A stretch of DNA of 64,000 nucleotides from Pseudodesulfovibrio aespoeensis Aspo-2 (GCF_000176915.2 NC_014844.1:3410001-3474000), one strand, 5' to 3'. Positions 7,724-16,836 are shown, numbered from the stretch's first letter. A program made the numbers and translations. Notes: generated by a model not told the origin, from the sequence alone.

Positions 7724-9436
7724 CTATTCGATTTCCAACTCGGCCTGGGTCGGCAGTGTCAGTTGCACCATCGTGCTGCATCCCGCATGTTCGGAAACCG
7801 GCGAACGGATGGCGAGCCCTCCATGGAATATTTGCACAACCCGTTTGGCCTTGGCCAGACCGAGCCCTGTCCCGTGCGGTTTGGTGGAGAAAAAAGGATC
7901 CATCACATGGGGGAAAATTTCGGTGGAGATACCTTTCCCCGAGTCGCAGACGGTGAGTACATAGCATTTCCCGTTTGGGGCCAGGATATCCTCGGCACAA
8001 AGACGGGGCGTTTCCCATTTGCCGGAGATTGCTATGGTTATGGTGTCTTCCTCCCGGGCTTCGAGCGCATTTGTCAGGATTTCATGCAGGGCCTTTCCTA
8101 CCAGGATTTCATCCAAAGGCAGTTCGGCCGCTTCAAGGGCGATGTGCCAAATGACGGCTTGCTCCGGCGGATTCACCCCGGCCATGGCGGTTGACAAGGA
8201 TTTGGCGACCATGGATTCCACATTGAACGGCACCCTTGCGGCAGGGACGATGTGGATATAATCCCTGACTGAGGCAACCACCTGTTCCAATTCCATGCAG
8301 CAGCGGATAATGGTTCCAAGGTGTGCTTTTATGCTTTCGTCCTCGGGCAGCTTTCGTTTCAGCAGGTTGGCATTGCCCCCGATTCCCAGGAGCGGATTGC
8401 GGATCTGGTGGGCGATGGAGTCCGCCAGCTGCCTGAGGGACTCCTCCCGTTCCCTGTCTATCCGTCGTGCCCGCCTGGACGACTCGACTCTGAGCTCCAT
8501 GCGGGCCTTCATCCGTTGCGCCTTGACGAGCAGCAATGCTGCCAACGTCACCATGCTTGCAAGGCCAGCGGCGAGCGCCTTGATCAGACTGTTGTCCGTC
8601 ATGTCCGACCACGGGACAAGGGCAAGCAATTCCCATCCCGTACCCTGAATCCGATGCTCGTTGAGTAAATACCGCAAACCGCCTATTTCAATCCACCGGG
8701 CCTCCATGCTCACCCCTTGAACAACCTCAAGCCGGGCAGGGAAAGCGCCAATGTCCAGGCCCTCGCTACGGGGCACCTCTGGTCGGCTTTCTGACAGCGG
8801 AACAAAGGTGCCGTAGAGCCAATCCCTATTGCTTGAAAAAGCGATGACGCCGTTGGGATCTATTGCGATCATGACGCTTTTGGCAGCCTTCCAGGCATCC
8901 TGCAGTTCGGACATGCCGATCTTGATTGCCGCCACGCCGATGATCTTCGAGTCCAGGGTGATGGGGTACGAAAGGTGGTAGCCGGGACTGTTGGCCGCGT
9001 TTCCCATGACAAACGTGGAACCTTCCCGGCCGCTCATGGCCCATTCAAAGAAGGAGTGGCGATCAAAGCTCGTGCCGATGAGGCTGTCCGGCTGGTCGTA
9101 GTCGCTCGATGCAATGACTTGGCCCTTCCCGTTCATTGCATAGACTGCGGATGCGCCGGAGCGAACCTGAATAGCCTTGAGCAGGATGTTCACCTCAAGC
9201 CTGTCAGCGCGTTTCTCGAAGAGTCTCAGGACCGTTCTTTCCCGTGAAATGGCGAATGGCAGGTGCCGGGAGTTGTCGATGCTCGACAGAAAGATGTTTT
9301 GATAGGCCTCAAGTTGAGCCCTGGATCCGTTCTGGGCAATATCGATCTGACGCTTCATGGAGATGGAATAGGTTGTCAAAACCACCGCCGCCACCGCCAT
9401 GAAGCTGAGCATACTGAATAGGACGACACGTTTCAT
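7724..9436 (-). CDS. Membrane-bound sensor histidine kinase with periplasmic Cache-type sensor
   Basis: 570 aa. Order: TM1 (MKRVVLFSMLSFMAVAAVVL), a periplasmic double-Cache-like region of about 300 aa (SSDYDQPDSLIGTSFDRHSFF), TM2 (KALAAGLASMVTLAALLL), a HisKA dimerisation helix with the phospho-acceptor His in SIAHQIRNPLLGIGG, and HATPase_c with the N box (EILTNALEA), G1 (VCDSGKGIS) and G2 (GTGLGLAKAKR). The start at 9436 has GGGGAA upstream. No response regulator is adjacent; the NtrC-type regulator at 2.5-3.9 kb is a possible partner. Cache domains usually sense small organic ligands. Confidence 0.88.
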   Translation of the reverse strand: MKRVVLFSMLSFMAVAAVVLTTYSISMKRQIDIAQNGSRAQLEAYQNIFLSSIDNSRHLPFAISRERTVLRLFEKRADRLEVNILLKAIQVRSGASAVYAMNGKGQVIASSDYDQPDSLIGTSFDRHSFFEWAMSGREGSTFVMGNAANSPGYHLSYPITLDSKIIGVAAIKIGMSELQDAWKAAKSVMIAIDPNGVIAFSSNRDWLYGTFVPLSESRPEVPRSEGLDIGAFPARLEVVQGVSMEARWIEIGGLRYLLNEHRIQGTGWELLALVPWSDMTDNSLIKALAAGLASMVTLAALLLVKAQRMKARMELRVESSRRARRIDREREESLRQLADSIAHQIRNPLLGIGGNANLLKRKLPEDESIKAHLGTIIRCCMELEQVVASVRDYIHIVPAARVPFNVESMVAKSLSTAMAGVNPPEQAVIWHIALEAAELPLDEILVGKALHEILTNALEAREEDTITIAISGKWETPRLCAEDILAPNGKCYVLTVCDSGKGISTEIFPHVMDPFFSTKPHGTGLGLAKAKRVVQIFHGGLAIRSPVSEHAGCSTMVQLTLPTQAELEIE

Positions 9437-9631
9437 GATTGTTCCCCGGCAACGTTGCAGCCCCGGCGGGGCAGTCGAGAGGCGCAAATAATACAGACAC
9501 CTTTCATGGTACAGGATATTCATGGGAGCGCAATGATTTGGCCTCGGTTTTCGACGAGGGTCCGCAACCAGCCAAGACCAACTCTTCGGCAACGAAGCCT
9601 GTCCGGGGCCAATCCCGCTGAATTGATGCAG

Positions 9632-9770
9632 CCGCCCCCTCTCCCCAAGACATTCCTCTTCAAATCCGGTACACACTGCGCATGGGCATACTTTTCAAGA
9701 TCATCGTCATCCTGGGGTTGGTGTTTCTCATCGCCGGGCTGTTCACCAGGGGCAAGGCAGAGCGGGCGGC
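9632..9770 (+). repeat. Leader and N-terminus copy paralogous to 5503-5640
   Basis: This is the intact counterpart of the degenerate copy upstream of the alkyl sulfatase. It shares CCCCAAGACATTCCTC and CAAATC.GGTA in the leader and the GLFTRG-encoding region in the gene. Conservation of the non-coding leader as well as the coding part suggests a duplicated segment or a shared regulatory leader. Confidence 0.55.
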
Positions 9771-9858
9771 GCGGCGCAACCGGACCACCAACGTGCTGCT
9801 GGGGGTGCTCATCACCATGCTGGCCCTCTCCATCGTCATAGGACTCGTCAACCGGTAG
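9682..9858 (+). CDS. Small integral membrane protein, 58 aa
   Basis: The frame encodes MGILFKIIVILGLVFLIAGL, then FTRGKAERAARRNR, then TNVLLGVLITMLALSIVIGL. That is two hydrophobic helices joined by a positively charged loop. The family is not recognised. It ends 27 bases before the radical SAM gene, so the two may be co-transcribed. A truncated paralogue of its N-terminal half and leader occurs in front of the alkyl sulfatase at 5.5 kb, which supports this being a real gene. Confidence 0.6.
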   Translation: MGILFKIIVILGLVFLIAGLFTRGKAERAARRNRTTNVLLGVLITMLALSIVIGLVNR

Positions 9859-9885
9859 TGCGGTGACAGGAGCAGCGAGCGGACA

Positions 9886-11280
9886 ATGACCCGGCCCGCA
9901 TATCCAAATCTGGCATGGTCCGGGGGCGAACCGGGCGCGGTGCGCGTCCTGGGCATCAATCCGTGGATCACGGATTTCGCGGCCTTCAACCTGTGGTCCA
10001 GGCCCGTGGGACTGCTCGCCTGCCTGTCCATGGTCCGCGACGCGGGCGCGTCCATAGCCCTCATGGATTGCCTGGACCCCACCTGGGAGGGCGTGCGCTG
10101 GCCCAGGCCGGGCCGGTACGGCACCGGCCACTATCCCAAGCAGGAGTTGGAACCGCCCAAGGCCCTGGCCTTCACGGGCCGCCGCTACAGCCGCTACGGC
10201 CTGGACCGCGACATGGTACGCGAGGCCCTGGCCCAGCTCGATCCCGCGCCCGACGCGGTCATGGTCTCGTCGGTCATGACCTACTGGTATCCCGGCGCCA
10301 TCAACGCCCTGGACCTGGCCCGCGAGCTGTGGCCCGACGCGGTGCGCATCCTGGGCGGTCCCTACGCCACCCTGTGCGCGGACCACGCCCAACGCCACGC
10401 CCGGCCCGACCTGCTCGTGCGCGGCTCGCTGGAAACGCCGGAGAACTGGGCGCAATTGTGGGCGGCTCTGGGCCGCATCGCGCCGCCCCTGCCGGAACGC
10501 GCCGGGCTGAACCTCGCCCTTGATCTCTACAATGATCCCGGCTACGCCCCGGTCCTCGGCTCCCGCGGCTGTCCCTTTTCCTGCGACTATTGCGCCAGCC
10601 GCGCCCTGTATCCGGGATTCACCCAGTCCGGACCCGGCCCCATTCTGGCTTTGATGGAGGCGGAGCAGGCGCGCGGGGTGCGCGACTTCGCCTTCTACGA
10701 CGACGCCCTGCTGGTGGCCCCGGACCGCTGGCTGTGGCCGGTGCTCGACGCGGTGAGCGACCGCTGGCCCCAGGTGCGGCTGCACACGCCCAACGCCATG
10801 CATGTGCGCAGGCTGACGCCCGACGCCTGTGGCCGCCTGAAACGCGGCGGCCTGACCACCGTGCGCCTGGGTCTGGAAACCACGGATTTCGACCTTCGCC
10901 ACGATGTCAAGCTGACCCGGCGCGAGTGGGAGGACGGGGCCAGAAACCTCGTGGACGCGGGCTTTGATCTGGCCGACATCGGCGTCTATATCCTCTTCGG
11001 CCTGCCCGGCCAGGACCTGGCCCGCGTGGAGGAGGCGGTGCGCCATGTGCGCGGATTCGGCTTCAGGCCGCATCTGGCCCACTACACGCCCATCCCAGGC
11101 AGCCCCATGTTCGAGGCCGCGCGCCAGGCCAGCCCCTATCCCATCGCCGAGGAGCCGCTCTTCCAGAACAACTCCATCTGGCCGTGCGTGCCCGGCGGAT
11201 TCGACTGGGATCAGGCCGCCCGCTGGAAGGCGCTGCTCCAGGGGCTGCCCGCACCCGGCCACGGCACTGCCGCTGATTGA
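9886..11280 (+). CDS. B12-binding-type radical SAM protein
   Basis: 464 aa. The N-terminal ~170 residues look like a cobalamin-binding (Rossmann) domain (VRVLGINPWITDFAAFNLWSR, later VMVSSVMTYWYPG). The radical SAM cluster motif is CPFSCDYC (CxxxCxxC) near residue 228, followed by DFAFYDDALL and LGLETTD segments typical of the Elp3/MiaB-like TIM barrel. Such enzymes carry out methylations or rearrangements via 5'-deoxyadenosyl radical; the substrate is unknown. It follows the 58-aa membrane protein gene by 27 bases. Strongly GC-rich, native-looking composition. Confidence 0.82.
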   Translation: MTRPAYPNLAWSGGEPGAVRVLGINPWITDFAAFNLWSRPVGLLACLSMVRDAGASIALMDCLDPTWEGVRWPRPGRYGTGHYPKQELEPPKALAFTGRRYSRYGLDRDMVREALAQLDPAPDAVMVSSVMTYWYPGAINALDLARELWPDAVRILGGPYATLCADHAQRHARPDLLVRGSLETPENWAQLWAALGRIAPPLPERAGLNLALDLYNDPGYAPVLGSRGCPFSCDYCASRALYPGFTQSGPGPILALMEAEQARGVRDFAFYDDALLVAPDRWLWPVLDAVSDRWPQVRLHTPNAMHVRRLTPDACGRLKRGGLTTVRLGLETTDFDLRHDVKLTRREWEDGARNLVDAGFDLADIGVYILFGLPGQDLARVEEAVRHVRGFGFRPHLAHYTPIPGSPMFEAARQASPYPIAEEPLFQNNSIWPCVPGGFDWDQAARWKALLQGLPAPGHGTAAD

Positions 11281-11308
11281 CGCCAGCCCCGGCCACGCCC
11301 GCTCCCGA

Positions 11309-11349
11309 CCGACACCAGCCCCGCGCCGACACCAGCCCCGCGCCGACAC
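11309..11349. repeat. 17-bp tandem repeat, 2.4 copies
   Basis: CCGACACCAGCCCCGCG occurs twice back to back (11309-11325, 11326-11342), followed by a partial third copy CCGACAC. It lies in the 219-bp gap between the radical SAM gene and the SPOR lipoprotein gene. No function is evident. Confidence 0.8.
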
Positions 11350-11499
11350 GATCCAGCCAGCAAGGTCAGGCCGAGACCTCGCCTGGAACGCCTTGCCAAC
11401 CCGCACCAGCCGGGACATTTTAGATTTATTCTAGACTTTACGCCACACCGTGTGCTACTTGCAGAAGCACGAAAAGACCAACGCAAGGGGGCGAAGCAT

Positions 11500-12162
11500 A
11501 TGAAAATTCACGGAAAATCAGGGCTGCTAATCGCGGCGGCCTACCTGATCGCAACTTTGGCACTCGGCGGCTGCGCCCGCCAGCACATTGTCTCGTCGCC
11601 GCCCGCCCAGCGCCCGGCAGACCGCGCCATGCCCACGCCCGCGCCAGGACCGGCGGAAACGGCGGAAACGGCAGGCGCAACCGCCAGCAGGTCCGCCGAT
11701 GAACAATGGCAGGGCAGCGAGGGGGTCTCTGTGGTGGACGCCCCGGCGACCGGGGAATCCAAGGCCGTGTTTGAGGATGACCTGGACGAGGAACCGGGCT
11801 GGGTCAAGGCCACCTCGCCCGCGACCACGGCACCGCCAGAAGCGGCGCAGCCCGCTGCGGCAGCATCGGCCAGCACGGAACCAGCCCAGTCAGCGGCAAT
11901 TGCCCCGGACGCGGCCACAGTGGCCATGACCCAAGGCGGGAAATATTACGTGCAGGTGGGGGCGTTCTCTGATCTGGAAAACGCGAACCGAGCCCTCGCA
12001 CGCCTCATTAAAGAGGGGTACAAGGGCTCGAAACTGGACGCGACCGCTGACGGGATCTACCGCGTTCAGGCCGGCGCATTTGCCGACCCTGTCGAGGCAG
12101 GGGCGGCTCTGGACCAGCTGCGGGCGGAATACCCCAAGGGCTTCGTGCTTAAGACGGATTGA
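11500..12162 (+). CDS. SPOR-domain lipoprotein
   Basis: 220 aa. A lipoprotein signal (MKIHGKSGLLIAAAYLIATL) ends in the lipobox LGGC, then comes a Pro/Ala-rich linker of about 120 residues and a C-terminal SPOR domain from about residue 147 (GKYYVQVGAFSDLENANRAL with a second YRVQAGAFADPVEA repeat). SPOR domains bind glycan strands lacking stem peptides at the division septum, so a role in cell division or wall remodelling is likely. The start at 11500 was chosen because it opens the lipoprotein signal. Its last 14 bases overlap the 3' end of the convergent IHF/HU gene. Confidence 0.85.
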   Translation: MKIHGKSGLLIAAAYLIATLALGGCARQHIVSSPPAQRPADRAMPTPAPGPAETAETAGATASRSADEQWQGSEGVSVVDAPATGESKAVFEDDLDEEPGWVKATSPATTAPPEAAQPAAAASASTEPAQSAAIAPDAATVAMTQGGKYYVQVGAFSDLENANRALARLIKEGYKGSKLDATADGIYRVQAGAFADPVEAGAALDQLRAEYPKGFVLKTD

Positions 12163-12436
12163 GCTCGGAGCGAAACTTGCGGGACAGCCGGAACACGACC
12201 ACCTTGCGCGGGGGCAGGGTGATGGTCTGGCTGGTCTGGGGGTTGCGCCCCTTGCGCGCCCGCTTGTCGTAAGCCTCGAACTTGCCGAACCCGCTGACGA
12301 GCAGGGCATGGTCCTTCTTGATCGAGGTCTTCATGATTTCGAGGATCGTCTCGACCAGATCCTTGATCTCGGCGCGGTTGCTCTCGGTGCGCTCGTAGAT
12401 GTAGTCAACGATGCCGGCTTTGGTGAGGGTGCTCAT
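12149..12436 (-). CDS. Integration host factor / HU family DNA-binding protein
   Basis: 95 aa, the usual size for the family. MSTLTKAGIVDYIYERT gives the helical dimer body, VSGFGKFEAYDKRARKGRNPQT the beta arm with the DNA-intercalating proline (GRNP), and PPRKVVVFRLSRKFRSEL the C-terminal helix. The arm and the LTKAGIVDYIYE start are closest to IHF-alpha, but an HU assignment cannot be excluded. It bends DNA in nucleoid organisation and sigma-54 activation. The preceding gene (HIT) is 29 bases upstream on the same strand. Confidence 0.88.
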   Translation of the reverse strand: MSTLTKAGIVDYIYERTESNRAEIKDLVETILEIMKTSIKKDHALLVSGFGKFEAYDKRARKGRNPQTSQTITLPPRKVVVFRLSRKFRSELNPS

Positions 12437-12465
12437 TGATCGCCTCCAAAAATGGGTTTCAAAGC

Positions 12466-12891
12466 TTATTTCAGCAGGCCGGCGATGATTTTCGCCAACC
12501 CGCTCATCTCGTCGGAACTCTCGTAACCCGACTGGGGCCACAGGGTCAGCCCGTCGCCCGCGTGTCTCGGAATGAGATGAAAATGCGCATGGTGGACCAC
12601 CTGGCCCGCCGCCTCGAAATTGTTCTGCATCAGGTTGAGGCCGTCGGCTGCCGTGGCCTCCATCACCGCCTTCCCGACCCTGGACAGGGTGGCGGTCAGG
12701 TCCGCGCCCAGCTCGGCTGGGATATCCATGAGCGTGGCATAATGGCCCTTGGGCATGACCAGGACGTGGCCCGGATGCACGGGCGCAATGTCCAGAAAGG
12801 CAAGGCAATGCTCGGTCTCAAAGACCTTGGCACAGGGGATGGCCCCTGCCACGATCTTGCAGAAGATGCAGTCCTTGTCCCTTGGCGTCAT
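12466..12891 (-). CDS. HIT family nucleotide hydrolase
   Basis: 141 aa. DCIFCKIVAGAIP with a CxxC metal site starts the domain, and the catalytic histidine triad reads HAHFH within VVHHAHFHLIPRH. HINT-type proteins hydrolyse AMP-N/P-linked nucleotides. The start at 12891 was chosen because AGGAAAGAG sits just upstream and the family begins with CIFC near residue 8. It is followed by the IHF/HU gene on the same strand. Confidence 0.9.
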   Translation of the reverse strand: MTPRDKDCIFCKIVAGAIPCAKVFETEHCLAFLDIAPVHPGHVLVMPKGHYATLMDIPAELGADLTATLSRVGKAVMEATAADGLNLMQNNFEAAGQVVHHAHFHLIPRHAGDGLTLWPQSGYESSDEMSGLAKIIAGLLK

Positions 12892-13201
12892 CTCTTTCCT
12901 CGCCCGTAGGGGCCGTTTTTCGCGGCCAGCCGGGGATTTTCCAGGTTTCTCCGATGTTCCGGGCGGTTGGTGACGCCAGGCGACACTGGTCAACAGCGGG
13001 CAACATCGGGGGCCATTATCATGCCTAACACCACTAGTAACCGTGAAATTCATTTAAATCAAGTCGGTTGACCGGATTTTCTCGAATATTCCACACAGAC
13101 GGCACCCTGAAAAGTCTAGATATCGTCTTGAAAATCGGACAGTTGCCCGGTTTTCATCCGGCCCCGTCGTGACAATGTTAGAATTTATCACATAAAATAA
13201 G
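12892..13201. other. 310-bp gap: AT-rich intergenic, no gene seen
   Basis: The right two-thirds (about 13020-13200) is markedly AT-rich (AATTCATTTAAATCAAG and TTAGAATTTATCACATAAAA) compared with its surroundings. It should hold the promoter of the HIT-IHF pair on the minus strand and the end of the sugar-biosynthesis operon. No tRNA, hairpin terminator or small ORF stands out. Confidence 0.5.
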
Positions 13202-15064
13202 CTAGTTACCCTCAGGGGTGTATTCCGGCACGAGCCGCTTGAGGCTGGCGCGGATGGCCTGGCCGTCGTGGGCGTCCGCTGCGCGCGACAGGGCCGCTAT
13301 CTCACGGTCCAGGTCCTCGACACGGACCGGGGTGTCGCTGCCCACCACCAGGATCTTGCGGTGCTCGGTGCGCACGATGCCCTCGCCCTCGGTGATCAGC
13401 TCCTCAAAGAGTTTCTCCCCCTCGCGCAGGCCGGTGAACACGATCTCCACATCCACGCCCGGTTCCTTGCCAGAGAGGCGGATAAGGTCGTGGGCCATGT
13501 CCGCGATGCGCACCGGCACGCCCATGTCGAGGACAAACACCTCGCCGCCGGTCCCGGCCTCGCCCATGCTGCCCGCCTGAAGAATGAGCTGGGTGGCCTC
13601 TGAAATGCTCATGAAGTAGCGGGTCACGTCCGGATGGGTCACGGTGACCGGTCCGCCCGCCGCTATCTGCCGCCGAAACAGCGGGACCACCGAGCCGCTG
13701 GAGCCGACCACGTTGCCAAAACGCACGGCCATGAACCGGGTGCCCTGGCCGGACATGGACTGCATCAGCAGCTCGGTCACGCGCTTGCTCGCGCCCATGA
13801 CATTGGTGGGCCGCACCGCCTTGTCCGTGGACACGACCACGAACCGCTCCACCCCGGCGGTCACGGCGGCCCGCATTACCGCGCGCGAGCCCTCGATGTT
13901 GTTGCGCACGGCCTGCCACGGGTTGCGCTCCAGCATGGGCACGTGCTTGTAGGCCGCAGCGTGGAAGACCGTGGACGGCCTGTGGGTCTGGAAGGTGCGG
14001 TCCATGAGCGGCCTGTCCGCCACCGAGCCGAGCACGGTGGTGCAGTCGGCAAAGCCCAGGCTGTTGCGCAGCTCCATCTCGATCTCGTAGAGATTGAACT
14101 CCCCGGCGTCGACCAGCACGAGGTGACGCGGACGAAAGCGCACGATCTGGCGGCACAGCTCTGAGCCGATGGACCCGCCGCACCCGGTGACCAGCACGGT
14201 CTGGCCGGTCAGGTACTGCTCGATGCGCTCGGTGTCGAGGCTCACGGGCGAGCGGCCCAGCAGGTCGAGATAATCGATGTCACGCAGGGTCTTGATGCCC
14301 ACCTTGCCGTCGATGATCTCGGTCATGGCGGGCAGGATCTTGTAGGGCACGCCCGTATCCTTGCAGATGTCCACCATGCGCCGCATCTCTTCGCCAGAGG
14401 CCTCGGACACGGCGATGAAGATTTCGTCCACCCCAAGCCGATCCGCCACGGTGCCCATGACCTCCACTTGGCCGAGCACGGGCCTGCCGTGGATGGTCCG
14501 CCCTTTGAGGCCGGGGTCGTCGTCCAGGAAGCCCACGAGGTTGTAATGGGCCGGGTTGGCCGTCAGTTCGCGGCTGATCTTTTCGGCAGACGCGCCAGCG
14601 CCGACCATGAGCACGTTCCTCCTGCCCGGCGCGGAACCGGTCAGGACCACGGTCCGGGTGTAGAAGGCGCGGATCGTGAGCCGCAGGCCGCTGCACAGGA
14701 CCAGGGTCAGCACCCAGTCGATGACAAAGATGGAGCGCGGCACGCCGATGAAGGAGAAGCGGAAGCCCACGAAAGATACGAGGATCAGGCTCTGGAGGGC
14801 CGTGACCCGCAGCAGCTTCCAGTAGTCGTCGAGGCTGGTATAGCGCCACATGCCGCGATACAGCCCGAAAAGGAGAAAGAGCGCGCCCTTGAAGACCAGC
14901 ACGTACTTGAGCAGCCCCACGTACTGGGCCGAAAAGGGTCGCGGCACCTCGAAATCGAAACGGAAAAGATAGGCCAGATGCAGGGCCAGGGCAAAGATGG
15001 CCAGGTCCGCCAGGAGCATGGCGTAAAAGTTGAAGTTGCGAAAATTGGGCAGGTTCAGCCTCAT
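13202..15064 (-). CDS. Membrane-anchored UDP-GlcNAc 4,6-dehydratase, PglF/WbpM/CapD type
   Basis: 620 aa. Four membrane helices occupy about the first 150 residues (NFYAMLLADLAIFALALHLAYLF and following), then a CoA-binding-like domain (VLMVGAGASAEKISREL) and an SDR dehydratase domain with the NAD motif VTGCGGSIGSELCRQI. STDKAVRPTNVMGASKRVTE carries the catalytic region in which the usual Tyr is replaced by Met, as in the WbpM/PglF group. The family converts UDP-GlcNAc to the 4-keto-6-deoxy sugar. It starts with an ATGA overlap with the stop of the aminotransferase gene upstream, and forms a trio with PglE- and PglD-like genes. Confidence 0.88.
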   Translation of the reverse strand: MRLNLPNFRNFNFYAMLLADLAIFALALHLAYLFRFDFEVPRPFSAQYVGLLKYVLVFKGALFLLFGLYRGMWRYTSLDDYWKLLRVTALQSLILVSFVGFRFSFIGVPRSIFVIDWVLTLVLCSGLRLTIRAFYTRTVVLTGSAPGRRNVLMVGAGASAEKISRELTANPAHYNLVGFLDDDPGLKGRTIHGRPVLGQVEVMGTVADRLGVDEIFIAVSEASGEEMRRMVDICKDTGVPYKILPAMTEIIDGKVGIKTLRDIDYLDLLGRSPVSLDTERIEQYLTGQTVLVTGCGGSIGSELCRQIVRFRPRHLVLVDAGEFNLYEIEMELRNSLGFADCTTVLGSVADRPLMDRTFQTHRPSTVFHAAAYKHVPMLERNPWQAVRNNIEGSRAVMRAAVTAGVERFVVVSTDKAVRPTNVMGASKRVTELLMQSMSGQGTRFMAVRFGNVVGSSGSVVPLFRRQIAAGGPVTVTHPDVTRYFMSISEATQLILQAGSMGEAGTGGEVFVLDMGVPVRIADMAHDLIRLSGKEPGVDVEIVFTGLREGEKLFEELITEGEGIVRTEHRKILVVGSDTPVRVEDLDREIAALSRAADAHDGQAIRASLKRLVPEYTPEGN

Positions 15065-16209
15065 CGCTTCCGCTCCCTGCCTGCCATGCCCGAAATAACA
15101 CGGGCCACGCGCGTCAGGTCCGCCTCGGTCAGGGCCGTGCCCGAAGGCAGGCACAGGCCGCGCAGGAACAGATCCTCGCTCACCTGGCCGCCGGTGCACG
15201 GGACATCCCTGAACACGGGTTGCAGATGCATGGGCTTCCAGACCGGGCGCGACTCGATGTTCTCCGCCTCCAGGGCCAGCCGCACGTCCTCGGGCGCGGC
15301 CCCGAACGCGGCCTCGTCCAGGAGCATCACGGTCAGCCAGCGGTTGCCCTGGCCATAGGCGGCCTCTGGCATGAACGAGACGCCCGGCAGATGCGAGAGC
15401 GCCTCGCGGTACCAGTCGAAGATACCCCTGCGCCGGGCCACGAAGGTTTCGAGCATGGCGAGCTGGCCCAGGCCGATGGCCGCGGCCACGTTGCTCATGC
15501 GGTAGTTGTAGCCGATGGTGGTGTGCTCATAGTGCGGGGCCGGATCGCGCGCCTGCTGCGAGAGCCGGCGGGCCTCGGTTATGAACGCCTTGTCGTCGCT
15601 GGACAGCAGCCCGCCGCCGCCCGTGGTGATGATCTTGTTGCCGTTGAAAGAATAGGCCGAGGCAACCCCCCGACATCCGGCGTGGCGTCCCTTGTAGGTG
15701 GCGCCCACGGACTCGGCGGCGTCCACGAACAGCGGCACGTCGAGCGGATCACACACGGCCAAAAGGGCGTCATAGTCCGCGCACTGGCCGTAGAGATCGG
15801 TGGGGACCACGGCGGCCACGCGGCGCCCCTGCGCCCGGATGGCGGCCACGGCATCGGCCAGCAGGGCCGGGTCCATGGTCCAGGTGGCCGCGTCGCAGTC
15901 CACGAAATGGAGGTCAGCGCCCAGGAAGGTGGCCGGGGAGATGGAGCCGATGAAGGTCAGGGTGGAGGCCACCACCACGTCGCCTGGGCCGACCCCGAGC
16001 AGGCGCAGCCCCAGATGGATGGCCGCCGTGCCGCTGGACACGGCCACACAATGGGCATGGCCGGTCAGCCTGGAGCACCCGGCCTCGAACTCGGCCAGCT
16101 GCGGCCCCAGGGGCGCGATGAAGTTGGACTCGAACGCCTGATGCACGAAACCGAGTTCCGAACCGCCCATGTGGGGCGGGGAGAGATATATTCTGTCGTT
16201 GGTCGCCAT
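15061..16209 (-). CDS. PLP-dependent sugar aminotransferase, DegT/DnrJ/EryC1/StrS family (PglE-like)
   Basis: 382 aa. Substrate region IYLSPPHMGGSELGFVHQAF at the N-terminus, a VSSGTAAIHLGLRLLGVGPGD cofactor loop, DAAESVGATY, and the PLP lysine in SFNGNKIITTGGGG. It would aminate the 4-keto sugar made by the neighbouring dehydratase. It overlaps the dehydratase gene by 4 bases (ATGA) and lies 9 bases after the acetyltransferase gene. The three-gene order acetyltransferase, aminotransferase, dehydratase matches bacillosamine pathways. Confidence 0.9.
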   Translation of the reverse strand: MATNDRIYLSPPHMGGSELGFVHQAFESNFIAPLGPQLAEFEAGCSRLTGHAHCVAVSSGTAAIHLGLRLLGVGPGDVVVASTLTFIGSISPATFLGADLHFVDCDAATWTMDPALLADAVAAIRAQGRRVAAVVPTDLYGQCADYDALLAVCDPLDVPLFVDAAESVGATYKGRHAGCRGVASAYSFNGNKIITTGGGGLLSSDDKAFITEARRLSQQARDPAPHYEHTTIGYNYRMSNVAAAIGLGQLAMLETFVARRRGIFDWYREALSHLPGVSFMPEAAYGQGNRWLTVMLLDEAAFGAAPEDVRLALEAENIESRPVWKPMHLQPVFRDVPCTGGQVSEDLFLRGLCLPSGTALTEADLTRVARVISGMAGRERKR

Positions 16210-16218
16210 AGTGTCCTG

Positions 16219-16836
16219 CTAGGTTCTTTCGCGGGCCGGAACGCCGACCACGGATCTGCCTGCGCCCACGTCGCGGATGACCGCGGCTCCGGCACCCACC
16301 ACGACCCACTGGCCCAAGGTCACGCCCGGAATGACGCACGCGCCAATGCCGATGAACGCGCCATTGCCCACGGTCACCCCGCCCGCCAGGTTCACGCCCG
16401 GCGCGATGTGCACGTGATCGCCCAGCACGCAGTGGTGGTCCACGGTGCAGCCGGTGTTGAGAATGGTGTTGCGCCCGATGGTCGCGCCCGGATTGACCAC
16501 CACGCCCGCACAGACCATGCAGCCCGGCCCCATGGCCACACCCGGCGCAATGACCGCCGAGGGATGGATGGCCGACACCAGGGTCTCGCCCTGGGCTGTC
16601 AGCCTCTCGGCCACCTCCATGCGCACCCGGTTGTCGCCGATGGCCACCACCACCCCGTCATGCGCGATGGTCGCGATGGCGGCTTCATCCCCCAAGCGGG
16701 GCAAACCCACAAGATCGACCTGACCCGGCGGGGGTTCCGGGGCGATATAGCCGAGGACGGACACGCCCGCGCACGCCGCAAGAATGTCGGCCACAACAGA
16801 GGCATGTCCGCCGCCGCCGAGAATCAACACTTTCAT
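16219..16836 (-). CDS. Sugar O/N-acetyltransferase, left-handed beta-helix (PglD-like)
   Basis: 205 aa. The N-terminal Rossmann-like UDP-binding part starts MKVLILGGGGHASVVADIL, then hexapeptide repeats run from about residue 90 to 195 (AVIAPGVAMGPGCMVCAG, TIGRNTILNTGCTVDHHCVL). The catalytic His is expected in VDHHC. PglD-type enzymes N-acetylate UDP-4-amino sugars to give UDP-diacetylbacillosamine, which feeds O- or N-glycans, pili or flagella. It is the first gene of the trio; the promoter must lie in the 241-bp divergent gap to fabD. Confidence 0.88.
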   Translation of the reverse strand: MKVLILGGGGHASVVADILAACAGVSVLGYIAPEPPPGQVDLVGLPRLGDEAAIATIAHDGVVVAIGDNRVRMEVAERLTAQGETLVSAIHPSAVIAPGVAMGPGCMVCAGVVVNPGATIGRNTILNTGCTVDHHCVLGDHVHIAPGVNLAGGVTVGNGAFIGIGACVIPGVTLGQWVVVGAGAAVIRDVGAGRSVVGVPARERT

